Counted from the stretch's first letter, positions 33,969 to 45,401 are shown. The stretch is 64,000 nt of DNA from Pleurodeles waltl (GCF_031143425.1 NC_090440.1:342553844-342617843), one strand, 5' to 3'. Made by a program: numbers and translations. The notes: generated by a model not told the origin, from the sequence alone.

Positions 33969-36586
33969 TGTAAGGAAATGCCTCCTTGGCATGGTTACCC
34001 CCTAACTTTTTCAGTTTGCTGATGTTAAGTTTTAATTGAAAGTGTGCTGGGACCCTGCTAATCAGGCCGCAGCACCAGTGTTCTTCCCTAAACTGTACCT
34101 TTGTAACCACAATTGGCACAGCCCTAGCACTCAGACAAGTTCCTTGTAACTGGTACCCCTGGTACCAAGGGCCCTAATGCTAGGGAGGGTCTCTAAGGGC
34201 TGCAGTATGTCTTATGCCACCCTGGGGACTGCTCACTCAGCACATGCACACTGCCTCTCAGCTTGTGTGTGCTAGAGGGGCGAAAAGACTAAGTTGACAT
34301 GGCACTCCCCTCAGAGTGCCATGCCAACCTCACACTGCCTGTGGCATAGGTAAGTCACCCTTCTAGCAGGCCTTGCAGCCCTAAGGCAGGGTGCACTATA
34401 CCATAGGTGAGGGCATATGTGGTAGAGCACTATGCCCCTACAGTGTCTAAGCAAAACCTTAGACATTGTAAGTGCAGGGTAGCCATAAGAGTATATGGTC
34501 TGGGAGTTTGTGAAACACGAACTCCACAGTTCCATATTGGGTACACTGAAATCTGGGAAGTTTGGTATCAAACTTCTCAGCACAATAAATGCACACTGAT
34601 GCCAGTGTGCAGTTTATTGTAACATGCACCCAGAGGGCATCTTAGAGATGCCCCCTGCATACCAATCTGAATTCTAGTGTAGGCTGACCAGTTTCTGCCA
34701 GCCTTCCACACACCAGACATGTTGCTGGCCACATGGGGAGAGTGCCTTTGTCACTCTGTGGCCAGGAACAAAGCCTGTACTGGGTGGAGGTGCTTCACAC
34801 CTCCCTCTGCAGGAACTGTAACACCTGGCGGTGAGCCTCAAAGGCTCATCCCTTTTGTTACAGCGCCCTAGGGCATCTCAGCTAGTGGAGATGCCTACCC
34901 CTCCGGCCACTGCCCCCACTTTTGGCAGCAAGGCTGGAGGAGATAATGAGAAAAACAAGGAGGAGTCACCTACCAGTCAGGACAGCCCCTAAGGTGTCCT
35001 GAGCTGAGGTTACCCCTGCCTTTAGAAATCCTCCATCTTAGTTTTGGAGGATTCCCCACAGGGAGGAGGCACAAAGAGGGTGTAGCCACCCTCAAGGACA
35101 GTAGCCATTGGCTACTGCCCTCCCAGACCTAAACACACCCCTAAATTTAGTATTTAGGGGCACCCCAGATCCCAGGAAATCAGATTCCTGCAACCTGAAG
35201 AAACATGAAGGACTTCTGACCTACAAGCCTGCAGAGAAGACGGACGACAACAACTGCTTTGGCCCCAGCTCTACCGGCCTGACTCCGACTTCGAAAACCT
35301 GCAACCAGCGACGCATCCGACAGGGACCAGTGATCTCTGAAGCCTCAGAGGACTGCCCTGGACTAAAGGACCAAGAAACTCCTGTGAGCAGCAGCTCTGC
35401 TCAAAACCAGCAACTTTTTTGCAACAAAGAAGCAACTTTCAAAGACTGCACATTTCCCACCGGAAGCGTGAGACTTCACACTCTGCACCCAACGCCCCCG
35501 GCTTGAGATCTAGAGAACAAACACCACACAGAGGACTCCCTGGCAACTGCAAGCCCATGAGTAGCAACAGCCGACCCCCCTGAGCGCCCACAGCAACGTC
35601 TACAGAGAGAATACAGAGGCTCCTCTGACCGCCTGTAACAAGGGATCCGCAGCCCCCAGGACCTGAAGGAACCGAACCTCAGTGCAGGAGTGACCCCCAG
35701 GCAATCCTTCTGCCTAGCCCAGGTGGTGGCTGACCCGAGAAGCCCCCCCTGTGCCTGCCTGCACCGCTAGAGTGACCCCCGGGTCCCTCCATTGTTTTCT
35801 ATCTGAAACCAAATGCCTGCTTTGCACACTGCACCCGGCCGTCCCTGTGCCGCTGAGGGTGTGTTTTGTGTGCCTACTTGTGTCCCCCCCAGTGCTCTAC
35901 AAAACCCCGCTGGTCTGCCCCCCCGAGGACGCAGGTACTTACCTGCTGGCAGACTGGAACCAGAGCACCCCTGTTCTCCATAGGAACCGATGTGTTTTGG
36001 GCACCTATTTGACCTCTGCACCTGACCGTCCCTGAGCTGCTGGTGTGGTAACTTGGGGGTTGCCTTGAACCCCCAACGGTGTGCTGCCTACACCCAGGAA
36101 CTGAGACATGTGAGTGTTTTACTTACCTCACAATCTAACCTTTACTTACCTCCCCCAGGAACTGTTGATTTTTGCACTGTGTCCACTTTGAAAATTGCTT
36201 ATTGCTATATTAACAAAGACTGTATATGATATTGCTTTTATTCAAAGTTCCTAACTTACCTGTGTGAAGTACCTTGCATTTTATGTGTATACTTCAAATC
36301 TTGAGCCTGTGGTTCTTAAAATAAACTAAGAAAAAATATTTTTCTATATAAAAACCTATTGGCCTGGAGTAAGTCTTTGAGTGTGTGTTCCTCATTTATT
36401 GCCTCTGTGTGTACAACAAATGCTTAACACTACCCTCTGATAAGCCTACTGCTCGACCACACTACCACAAAACAGAGCATTAGAATTATCTAATTTTGCC
36501 ACTATCTCACCTCTAAGAGGAACCCTTGAACTCTCTGCACAATATTTCTTACTTTGAAATAGAATATACAGAGCCAACTTCCTACA
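33969..36586. mobile_element. Long solo LTR or LTR-like element (2,618 bp), TSD ATTCC
   Basis: Begins TGTAAGGAAATG and ends ACTTCCTACA, giving short TG...CA inverted ends (TGTAAGGAA versus TGTAGGAAG on the other strand), with a perfect 5-bp duplication ATTCC. AATAAA is at 36,320-36,325 and TATATAAAA at 36,345-36,353. No gag, pol or second LTR copy was found inside. Either an unusually long solo LTR or a non-autonomous LTR-type element. It lies in the intron of Myb gene 2 and therefore postdates element A. Confidence 0.75.
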
Positions 36587-36591
36587 ATTCC
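36587..36591. repeat. LTR insertion TSD, right (ATTCC)
   Basis: ATTCC directly after the CTACA terminus; matches 33,964-33,968. Confidence 0.85.
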
Positions 36592-37248
36592 CATGTAGGA
36601 GCATGCAAGGCCCCTTCGTGTTCCTTTTGATGCATTTAGTGAGGGGGTGGTGGTGCATTCTGGGTGTTGTAGTGCTCCTCACATTACATGCATGGGTTGG
36701 TGACTGTGCACAGGGGGCTGGATAGTGATTTGTATGGGGGTTGTGGGCATGCTGGAAACATGGATAGGAGTGTCTGGGTGTTGTGGGCTGGTTAGAGGAT
36801 GGGGGCATGGTGGTAGTGAGCGGGATGGGGTAATACATGCATTATAGGTGTGGTGACTGTCAGGGTATTGTTGACTTACCTAAGTCCAGTCCGCCAGGGA
36901 GTCTAGTGAGGCCCTCTGGGTGCAGGATAGCCAAGACCTTCTCCTCACAGTCAGTGTATTCGGGGGGAGGAGGTGGGGGACCACCTACAGTCTTCTGTAC
37001 CGTGATGTTGTGTTGTGAGCGCACCTTCCCCCGCAGGTCGTTCCACCTCTTCCTGATGTCATCCCTTGTGCTCGGATGTGTTCCCACTGTGTTGACTTTG
37101 TTGACGATCCTCTGCCATAGGTCATCTTCCTGCACAAGGGTGTATGCTGCACCTGTGCCCTGAATAGCTGTGGCTCGACCCTGAGTATCTCGTCCACCAA
37201 GGTCCTTAGCTCCCTGTCGGTGAAGCGGGGGTGCTTAGGGGGTGCCAT

Positions 37249-37805
37249 GGTGTGTGTTGTGGGTGGTGTGTTGTAGGTGAGTTGGTGGTGGTGCTGTTTT
37301 GTGGTTGGGAGTGTGGTTTGTGATGGTGGGTGTGCAGTGTTTGTATTTTAGTGGTGATTTTGTGTGTGTGATGTGTGTGATAGTTTGTTCAGTGTATGCA
37401 TGTTGTGGTGTCAATATGTGTTGTGCTATTGGCATTGAAGAGGATTGTAGGGTGTGTATGTGTGTGCTTTTTAAATCAACCAATGTGTGCATTTGTTGTC
37501 GGTGGTTTCCATTGCTGACCGTGGCGATTGGTACCACCAATGGTCGTTCTGCTTTCACTGTCTGCCGAGCTGATTTGTGCATCATTATTTGGTGGACGAG
37601 GGGGTCTGTATGCCTGGCGGTGGCGAGGTGGGTTGTCCTGCTTTTCTGCCTTCGTTGGCCCTGCCGGTGGATGGAGGTTGATCATTTTTGGGTGATTTTC
37701 ATTTTTGGTGCCTTTATACGGCAGTATGCCATCCACCGCCACTGGCGGTCTTTTGTTTGAAGTCAGCGGCCGGCGGTGTTTACCGTCAAGTTCCTAATGG
37801 GGGCT
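37249..37805. repeat. Right terminal region of element A
   Basis: Between the Myb gene 2 start and the right TIR. GT-rich upstream sequence is followed by GGCGG-rich subterminal sequence (GGCGGTCTTTTGTTTGAAG and CGGCCGGCGGTG near 37,745-37,780). No gene. Confidence 0.55.
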
Positions 37806-37808
37806 TTA

Positions 37809-39240
37809 ATCTTTTCAGTTGTGTTTTTCTACTCAGACTTTCATCTAAGAGTTAAAAAAAGGGTGATTTTGATGAACGATGTTATTTAAATGGGTAACTG
37901 TGTACAATGAAAATTAATTACATGATCGACCAGATTATTAAAATAGTGTAACCAAAATTTCATCTCTCTTCATATCAAAGTTCTTATTAGATGTAAGTGA
38001 GGCAGACATACATCCGCTCTTGGTTTTTAAAAAAACATAGCTTCCGCTCATGTCACTATTTTTTTTTAGTAGGCCAATATTGATGCTTCAGCAGACTGAA
38101 ATGTCCTGTGAGTTATGGCCGATGGAAACCTTTCAGCTCCTGAAGGACCCTGCACAACTGTTACCTGAGGGTTAGGAAGTGGTGAAGTGAATACAGGCTT
38201 ACAATGTTGAGTTCACTGTTACATGCAGATGAATAAAGATGTGTATGCCCATCTCCGTGTATGGTGTAGGTATTGGCTGCTACCCAGGCTGGGGAAGATG
38301 CTACAGCTAGTGACGAGATAGGTGATAAGTAATCAGAAGACTGATAGTGCTCTCCGAAAGAGTTTGTTGTGGTCCAAGCAAACCGCCAGAGCATGCCATG
38401 TGTGTTGCTGTAGAAGTGTTGAGTCGATATTTGGCATATGTGGAGTCAAAAAGGAGCACTACCCAGTGTGAAGCGTTTACAAATATAGAAAGCTTCACTG
38501 AGAAGTCTACACATCGGTGACCAAGAACCTGTTGGCAAGGCTGTAAGAGAGGTACTGTGCTACTATGCAACATAAAATTATACATTACTCAGCGTTCTGA
38601 TACAGCCAAGTTTTAAAAGTGCAGCTAATAGTGACAGCAAATTGTACGATAACACTGCGATCAGAAGTGCTGCGAGGTAGAAATCAAACAGGTGTCTAAA
38701 GCACAAAAGGGCACCTGAAATCACTGTAATTCAGTTCCAAGAAAAGGTAATCTGCTTACCAGAACTGATTAAAGAGAGTCTTTGTACCACAGCACTGGGG
38801 AAGTGGCCCAAGGCTAGGAGAAGTGCCCAGGGTTGTGCTTACAGAACCATGCTTACCGAAAACGGCGATCGGAATAGTGAGAGGCTGTTCTTCCAATGGA
38901 AACTAAGAAAGAGGCCATGTTTCCCACAGATATCATAGATAAACCAGAGGCTAGCACCTTGCAAGACCTCAGAAATGGTGTGTATAAACCAGTTCACCAA
39001 GACTGCCAAGTGGAGTCGGAGAGAACCCCATTTTCAGTGTCAGACAATCCCTTAACCATTTATAATGCTGCCGCATTTTAAAACCACCTCCGCCATACTA
39101 TTGGCAGTGGATCAACTTCTTGGATAGAGACATTAGTTGATTTCATTGTTGTGCTAGAAGAGACATATAACCAAAAATCTTGCTGGTAAAGGTGTAAAAG
39201 AAGTCATAATAAAAATGCTGCAAACTGATGAAGTTACATA
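37809..39240 (+). other. Probable 5' part of Gypsy-2, not resolved
   Basis: Precedes recognisable gag sequence. A short open frame at 38,896-39,081 (METKKEAMFPTDIIDKPE) is unidentified. No LTR boundary, TATA box or primer-binding site could be assigned with confidence. Confidence 0.3.
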
Positions 39241-39249
39241 CTATCAAAT

Positions 39250-40466
39250 TGAAGGATGCTTGACTGTTAAGTTCAATCCAATGTGAACATAGATTACAAA
39301 AGGTACATTTTCAGTCAAGAACATCAGAAAGTTGGTAAAATCATAGACAAATATGTTGAGAGATTGGATACGTTCATCAAACACTAAGGGGGTCATTCCG
39401 ACCCTGGCGGTCATGGACCACCAGGGCCGGGGACGGAGGAAGCACCGCCAACAGGCTGGCGGTGCTTCTGGGGCAATTCTGACCGCGGCGGTAAAGCCAC
39501 GGTCAGAAAAGGGGAACCGGCGGTTTCCCGGCGGTTTTCTCCTGCCCCAGGGAATCCTCCACAGAGGCGCTGCAAGCAGCGCCGCCATGGGGATTCCGAC
39601 CCCCTTCCCGCCAGCCTCTTCCTGGCGGTTTACACCGCCAGGAAGAGGCTGGCGGGAACGGGTGTCGTGGGGCCCCTGGGGGCCCCTGCAGTGCCCATGC
39701 CATTGGCCGGGGTCGGAATGACCCCCTAAGTGTAATGAATCTAATGACGAGGAAGCAATAATTCTCCAAGTTATTGACGGATACCTGTTAGATACTTTCA
39801 GATGACAAATGCTGAGAGAAACTCATAGTCTCAAGTGATTTGTCATGGATGCCAGAACTGTAGAGCGTGCTGATCAACAAGTCCAAAGTGAGTCAGTCAT
39901 AAACATGAAAAGCAAAAAAAAACACAAAGCTGAAAAACACAAGATGATGTATCCATGGAAAAAACAGTTGCGTTTTGGGTGTGGATTGTCGTTTCGACAC
40001 AAAAGTAACTGTCCTGCCACTGGACAGATTTGCAAAGGCTGTGAGAAGGAGAACCTTTTTGCAATGGTTCAAAAGGCGAAGGAAAAAGCAAGTGCGTCAC
40101 GCTGAAAAGCCAAAATGGCCACCAGATTGTTACCAGAAGCGACATTCGAAGCAAGCCCACATGGGCAAGCGACAACACCAATTGAGACAAATCACCACCA
40201 AAAAGTCAATAGTCATCTAAGTCATCATGAAAGTTTTTCAGTGTCAATATCAAGTGAAAGTGAAGAAGGTGATTTTGCAATGTCGATAATTACCTCAGAA
40301 AATGTGTGCATGTGATGCTGGCTGCATGTGAAGAGAAATAACAGGTCAAAGAACATTTAATGTGAAAAAAAACCATCAAAGTCATTTAAACTTTGTCCGA
40401 AAATTACGCTGTTCAATATGGTTGCTCAATACCTATCATTATTGACAGTGGTGAGTCAATAAACAT
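39250..40466 (+). pseudogene. Gypsy-2 gag with zinc knuckle, and start of protease
   Basis: Upstream of the inserted MITE: YIFSQEHQKVGKIIDKYVER and LDTFIKH. Downstream of it: SNDEEAIILQVIDG, LRETHSL and ARTVERADQQ. This is the capsid-like order of K02A2.6-type Ty3/Gypsy gag proteins. At about 39,960-40,075 follow CGLSFRHKSNCPATGQ and CKGCEKENLFA, a degenerate CCHC-type zinc knuckle. After further frameshifts comes GCSIPIIIDSGESINI at about 40,423-40,466, the aspartic-protease active-site motif with D-S-G. Element B begins three bases later and the frame resumes at 49,132. Family role: RNA packaging (gag) and polyprotein cleavage (protease). Non-functional. Confidence 0.75.
39388..39726. mobile_element. 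Harbinger MITE (339 bp) in Gypsy-2 gag, TSD TAA
   Basis: Termini GGGGGTCATTCCGACCCTGG and, on the other strand, GGGGGTCATTCCGACCCCGG, nearly perfect TIRs. Flanked by TAA at 39,385-39,387 and 39,727-39,729. The interior has a perfect 23-bp inverted repeat (39,607-39,629 with 39,634-39,656, loop TTAC) and the phrase CCGCCAACAGGCTGGCGG shared with elements A and B. Confidence 0.93.
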
Positions 40467-40469
40467 TAT

Positions 40470-41319
40470 GGTGGTCATTACAACCCTGGCGGTCGGTGTT
40501 AATGCGGCAGTAAGACCGCCAACAGGCCGGCGAAAAAAAATGGAATCACGACTGTGGCGGAAACCGCCAACATAGACAGCCACCTTAACACTCCGACTGC
40601 CACGGCGGTACAAACAAACAGCATGGCGGTCACCGCCAACAGACAGGCGGAGGACAATGTACCGCCCATGTATCACAACCTACCAATCCGCCACCTTTTC
40701 TGGGGCGGACTCACCGTGAACAAAAACACGGCAGAAACAGGACTTCGAAGGGAAAACGCTCACCTCTACACACCCCACGAGGGATGAGGCCGCCATGGAA
40801 CCCGAGCTCCAGTTACTGCCAGCCCTTCTCTACCAGGAGCACGAACACCGGAGGCGAAGACCACAGTGAGTACTGCACCTATGACACAAGGGAGGGGAGG
40901 GGAAAAACAGGGACACACACACGTAACACCCCCACCCCCACCCTCACCCACTAAAACACACACACTAATACAGCATGATACATTACAGTTACACCCCCCC
41001 CAAGCCCACTGTAAGAATGCAAAGACAAAAGGAAATTAGTGTAACCATTGTAATATATTAAAATCCAGTACGCAAAAATATATATACACTATTAACAAAT
41101 ATATACACCAAGAATAGTAGTTTAGGTAGTGCTCCATTGAAGTCCGTGGAACACTGGGCCCACACGGCATGGGCGAGGCCCACACTCAATCCTCCAACAT
41201 GACGGAGAGAACACTGCAGGGGCATCAGATAGCAATAAAATAGGCACCTCAGGGGGAAGGGATGGGGGGCACCTCAGCCGGATGAGTGCATGACGCCAAA
41301 TCCACGAGGGGGCCACATG
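40470..41319. repeat. Left terminal region of element B
   Basis: GGCGG/CCGCC-rich subterminal sequence to about 40,720 (including CCGCCAACAGGCCGGCG near 40,518), then CA/C-rich low-complexity sequence at about 40,900-41,000. No gene recognised. Confidence 0.6.
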
Positions 41320-41622
41320 CCCACTGTTCTATCTGGGGAGTGCAAAGCCACAGTCTCTCAAGTCTCTACAGTGGGTGGGTTGCCCACTGTTCCATCCTGG
41401 GGAGTTCAAAGCCAGAGTCTCTCAAGTCTCTACAGTGGGTGGTTTGCCCACTGTTCCATCCTGGGGAGTGCAAAGCCACAGTCTCTCAAGTCTCTCCAGT
41501 GGGTGGGTTGCCCACTGTTCAATCCTGGGGAGTGGAAAGCCACAGTCTCTCAAGTCTCTACAGTGGGTGGGTTGCCCATTGTTCAATCCTGGGGAATGCA
41601 AAGCCACAGTCTCTCAAGTGGA
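41320..41622. repeat. 64-bp minisatellite, five copies
   Basis: Units start at CCCACTGTTC (or CCCATTGTTC) at 41,320, 41,383, 41,447, 41,511 and 41,575, so the period is 63-64 bp; the last copy is truncated. Each unit includes GGGGAGTGCAAAGCCACAG or a close variant. Open frames across it are repeat translations. Confidence 0.93.
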
Positions 41623-41625
41623 TAA

Positions 41626-41830
41626 CAGTTTCCACCAGTTCTGGTGGGGGCCTTGTGCCCAGAGTGCTTCATCCTACCAAGGACGGAGGTAGTGGATGCC
41701 TTACTCCACTGGTTCTGGAGGGGGCCTTGTGCCCAGAGTGCTTCATCCTGCCAAGGACTGATGTAGTGGATGTATCTCTCCACTGGTTCTGGAGGGGGCC
41801 TGGTGCCCAGAGTGCTTCATCCTGCTCGTG
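41626..41830. repeat. ~74-bp minisatellite, three copies
   Basis: CCA-CTGGTTCTGG-type starts (about 41,633, 41,707 and 41,780) are each followed by GGGGGCCTTGTGCCCAGAG and CTTCATCCT. Lies directly beyond the 64-bp array. Confidence 0.88.
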
Positions 41831-41870
41831 ACGGACTCAGTAGCGTCAATGCCCTTGGAGCTCATGGGCC

Positions 41871-42150
41871 AGCGGTGCTTGTTACGGCGCTGTCCTTGGC
41901 AGCGGTGCTTGTGGCGGCGGTGTCCTGTTCAGCGGTGCGTGTTGCGGCGGTGTCCTTGGCAGCGATGCTTGTGGCGGCAGTGTCCTGTTCAGCGATGCTT
42001 GTGGTGGCAGTGTCCTGTTCAGCGGTGCTTGTTGCGGCGGTGTCCTTGGCAGCGGTGCTTGTGGCGGCAGTGTCCTGTTCAGCGGTGCTTGTGGCGGCAG
42101 TGTCCTGTTCAGTGGTGCTTGTGGTGGCGGTGTCCTTGGCAGTGACTCAG
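41871..42150. repeat. 30-bp minisatellite encoding 10-residue repeats
   Basis: About nine copies of a 30-bp unit containing AGCGGTGCTTGTGGCGGCAG or variants. On the minus strand one frame is open and reads STAEQDTAAT or STAAKDTAAT per unit. Part of exon 3 of Myb gene 1. Confidence 0.85.
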
Positions 42151-42610
42151 CTGCTGGCGGTCCTGTCTAGCCCAGCGGGGCTGGTGCTGGCGGTCCTGTC
42201 TGGCCCAGCGGGGCTGGTGCTGGTGGTTCCCTTTGACCCAGCGGGGCTGGTGCTGGCGGTCCTGTCCTGGGCAGCTGAGCTGGTGCTGGCGGTGACCTCC
42301 TGAGCAGCTGGAATGATGGCAGTGGCCTCCTGGGAAGCTGGGATGGTGCTGGCGGTGGCCTCCTGGGCAGCTGGGCTGGTGCTGGCAGTGGCCTCCTGGG
42401 CTGCTGGGATGATGGATGTGGCCTCCAGGGCAGCTGGCTGGTGCTGGCGGTGGCCTCCTGGGCAGCTGGGATGATGGCGGTGGCCTCCTGGGCAGCTGGG
42501 CTGGTGCTGGCGGTGGCCTCCTGGGCAGCTGGGATGATGGGGGTGGCCTCTTGGGCAGCGGGGATGATGGCGGTGGCCTCCTGGGCAGCGGAGATGATGG
42601 TGGTCTTCTC
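42150..42610. repeat. 36-bp minisatellite encoding 12-residue repeats
   Basis: Tandem units of 36 bp with GGCCTCCTGGGCAGCTGGGA or GGTCCTGTCTGGCCCAGCG variants. Minus-strand frames give Pro/Ala-rich 12-residue repeats (AAQEATAIIP or PRRPPPAPAQL depending on frame). Confidence 0.87.
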
Positions 42611-45401
42611 CGCCATGCTGCTCTTCCCAGACTTTCTGAGTTTCTTGTGCCCCTTCCCCACCTTGGAAGGTGTTGCAGCTGACTCCACACTCCCACCTGT
42701 ACCCCTGGGAGCGGCTTTCGTGGTTGGAGTCTTCCCCCTCTCCCGCCGGGCACTGGCCAACTTTTGATGCTTGACAGGTGGGGGACTGTCTGTGCTGTGG
42801 CTCCGTGCCACACTGGCTGCCCTGCTGCCCGGTGCACTCCAGATTCCGGTGACTACAGGCACCACTGGTCCCGGAGATGTTGTGGCTGAGGTTCTAGGTT
42901 GGGACCTGGAGAGTCAGGCCCTAGGAGACTGACGGGGTGAGGGGGGTGAGGGAAAGAGGTCAAGGGTGGACAGGAAAAGTTTCTGAGGAACACTGGGACG
43001 GGTAGCTGGAGGGGGTTTGGGAGTGGAGGAAGAGGTTGTGGTTGTAGGAGGTGTTCAATTGGTGACTTTGGGTGAAGGTGCATGCGCTGTAGGCTGTCGT
43101 GAGGTGGATGGCTGTTGGGTGGGTGTGTGCCTGCCTTTGTGTATCTTGGGAGGTGGCGTCACAGACACACTGGGAGAGGACAAAGGGTACGTGTGAATGG
43201 TAGTGGGGGTGGTGACTGCACGTGAGTAGGGTGTGGTGGTGTGTGTGCTGGTGATGGAAGTAGTGGCTATAGATGTAGTGCATGCAGGTGTGAGTGGAGA
43301 CGAGACTGGGAGGGAGGAAGGAGACGAGGAGGAGGAGGACACAGTGGAGGCAGTGGATATTGGTGTGTCTGCATGTGTGTGATGCTTGCTTGAGTGCCTG
43401 TGGGATGTGTGGTGCTTATGTTTGCCTGAGCATCCCTTGTGTGTTGAGGTGTGTGCATGCTGGTCTGATGGTGTGCTTGGGATAGGCTGTGGTACAGGGG
43501 TTTGGGTCTGGGTGGAGGAAGTTGGAGGGGGGAGGCTAGAGACAGGGACAATAGCTGCCATCAGTGTTGAGGCCGGAGTCTGAAAAGGTCGCTGAAGGGC
43601 CGCCTGACCAGAATGACTGCCCTCCAGGAATGCATTTGTTTGTTGCAACTGCCTTTCTACACCCTGGATGGCATTCAAAATGGTAGACTGCCCAACAGTG
43701 AGGGACCTGAGGAGGTCAATGGCCTCCTCACTGAGGGCAGCAGGGGTGACTGGGGCAGGGCCTGAGGTGCCTGGGGTGAAGGTGATGCCCACCCTCCTGG
43801 GTGAGCGGGCATAGGGCAAAGGCTGAGGGGCTGCTGGGAGGGCAGTGCTGGTAGGGGGGTGGCGGCTGTACCTGTAGATGCGGGGGCACAGATATGGTCG
43901 CCATCACAAGGGAGCTCCCATCAGAGGACGAGTCTGTATCACTGGTGTCCTCCTGCTCCAGTGCCACTGCTCCTCTGCCTGATGATGCTAATGCACAGAA
44001 GAACAGAGAGACCACAAAAAGGGGGGAACGACAGAAGAAAGACATGATGATTGCATGCATTACCGCTACCGTTGGCGGACACGACAGACACAGAAGCCCC
44101 CTGCAATACGCCACGCACTTGGGGTCCACTGTTCAATCCCTGGGACATGGCCTACAAGGATATGGCCGACATCTGCACACATGGATGTAACAGGAGCCTG
44201 ACTAGCTGTAGTTGGCACTGTCCACAGGTGGGATGGGGTGCCACAGGGTCTGCCAGAAGAAGGGGACCTAACTAGCACACTCGTCCTGGCCTAGGGAAAC
44301 CCACTGCCGACTTCACCCACCCAGACACCTCCACTGCGCGCAAAATCAGCTGAATGAGAGTGTACTCACCCCCTTGTGGCTGCTGTGATGCCCTCAAGCG
44401 CCCATCCAACTCCGGGTACACCACCCCTTAGATCCTGAACATCAGGGGGGTCATGGTGCGACGGGCACTCCTCCCACGTTGGGAGGCCATCCCCAGCTGA
44501 ACCTCCGCCGTCTTCTTGGTCCAGCGGCGAATGTCCTCCCATCTCTTACGGCAGTGGGTGGTCCATCTGTGATAGACCCCCAGGGTCCGGACGTCCTTGG
44601 CGATGGCACGCCAGATGTCCTTCTTCTGGTGGACGCTGACCTATGAATTGTACAGGGGAAAAAGGAAAGTTATTACCAACTGCACCGTCATAGTCATTGG
44701 CCCCCATCCCCACCCTTGCCATGTGGCACATGCACTCACCGTTGTTTCATGCACGCCTCAATCTCCCCCTCCCCATCTTTCATCCACCCCACTCGACACA
44801 GGCATAGCCCATACAGCATGCTCCCAGTGTACTTACCTGTTTGTCTGGAGGACCATAGAGTAGTGTGTACTGGGGGAGGACACCATCCACGAGTTTCTCC
44901 AACTCCTCCGATGTGAAGGCAGGGGCCCTTTCCCCAGACGCACGGGCCATTGTCTCTTCCAGACTGAGGCCACAGCAGCACTTGCAGTGTAGGTCCTTCC
45001 CTGTCGAAGATCAGGTATCGAGTGATTGAACAGATAGAAAATGGCGGTCACGTCCGTGGCGGTGCGTAATGTCACCGCCAGCGTACATCGTCATTGGCTC
45101 CTGGGACCCATAGGGTCCAATGTTAACCAATGCAGAAATGCGCTGCCGTCTTCGACCGCCTACCGCGACGGTGTAGAACGCCAGCGCAGTTACCTCACAT
45201 CCCATTGTCCCACTTTACAGGTCAGGCAGCCGCCATTTCAGGGGCCCACATAGCTTAATTTTTAACTGTGTCACACATACCTAGGCCTTGCCTCAACACT
45301 CATACAGGCCAAATTTCAGATTCTGAATCGTGTTCTGTGTAAGCTGTGGGTACGTACCTCTGAGTTGGTTGACTCTGTGCTCGCTGTTGTCCTTCATAGG
45401 C

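Larger units (their letters stand above)
33070..37248 (-). pseudogene. Element A Myb-like gene 2 (NAIF1-like), two exons around a 3-kb intron
   Basis: Exon 1 37,248-36,880 (ATG; donor TTAG|GTAAGT). Exon 2 33,882-33,070 (acceptor CACACAG). Exon 1 encodes HPRFTDRELRTLVDEILRVEPQLF, then, after a frameshift near 37,130, DLWQRIVNKVNTVGTHPS and RDDIRKRWNDLRGKVR: the NAIF1/PF13873-type Myb/SANT-like domain. A proline run and an acidic-flanked helix (EEKVLAILHPEGL) follow. Exon 2 is Pro/Ser/Thr-rich, then, after a frameshift near 33,480, a coiled coil (RMGQILATLEQNQRLQ...). The intron carries the LTR-type insertion at 33,969-36,586. Convergent with the transposase. Role inferred from homologous Harbinger accessory proteins. 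Confidence 0.8.
27761..37805. mobile_element. Harbinger element A, three genes, with nested LTR insertion
   Basis: Left end GGTGGTCATTTTGAACCTGG; right end, on the other strand, AGCCCCCATTAGGAACTTGA, followed in both by CGG or GCGG and TAAA-C/G sequence. The TIRs are imperfect. Flanked by TTA at 27,758-27,760 and 37,806-37,808. Gene order: Myb gene 1 (28,390-30,901 minus), DDE transposase (31,486-32,568 plus), Myb gene 2 (33,070-37,248 minus). Total 10,045 bp, of which about 2.6 kb is an inserted LTR-type element, leaving about 7.4 kb. All three genes are damaged. Known: PIF/Harbinger elements encode a DDE transposase and a Myb-like partner; a third gene is unusual. Confidence 0.85.
41850..44950 (-). 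pseudogene. Element B Myb-like gene 1 with repeated C-terminal domain
   Basis: Exon 1 44,950-44,837 (MARASGERAPAFTSEELEK; donor CAG|GTAAGT), exon 2 44,640-44,370 (donor GGG|GTGAGT), exon 3 from 43,987 (acceptor GCATTAG). Exons 1-2 give the same tri-helical domain as element A: KKDIWRAIAKDVRTLG and RWTTHCRKRWEDIRRWTKK, with a TAA at about 44,430. Exon 3 shares PRRVGITFTPGTS and QSTILNAIQGVERQLQQ with A, then a Ser/Thr/Pro-rich tail, a basic stretch (KLASARRERGK near 42,760) and a repeated C-terminus: 12-residue AAQEATA-IIP/STS units (36 bp, about 42,600-42,150) followed by 10-residue STAEQDTAAT units (30 bp, about 42,150-41,870). Frameshifts near 43,820 and 43,060. The repeated tail is absent from A. 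Confidence 0.75.

Noticed and set aside
35108..35506. 132-codon frame inside the 2.6-kb LTR-type element
   Set aside because: No recognisable gag, pol or env motif, and vertebrate LTRs often hold chance frames.
41320..41622. Possible CRISPR-like array
   Set aside because: The 64-bp units are contiguous tandem repeats with no unique spacers, and the setting is eukaryotic transposon DNA.
41286..42303. Plus-strand open frames of 100-180 codons over the minisatellites
   Set aside because: Repeat translation opposite to the Myb gene 1 exon; the frames exist because the units lack stops.
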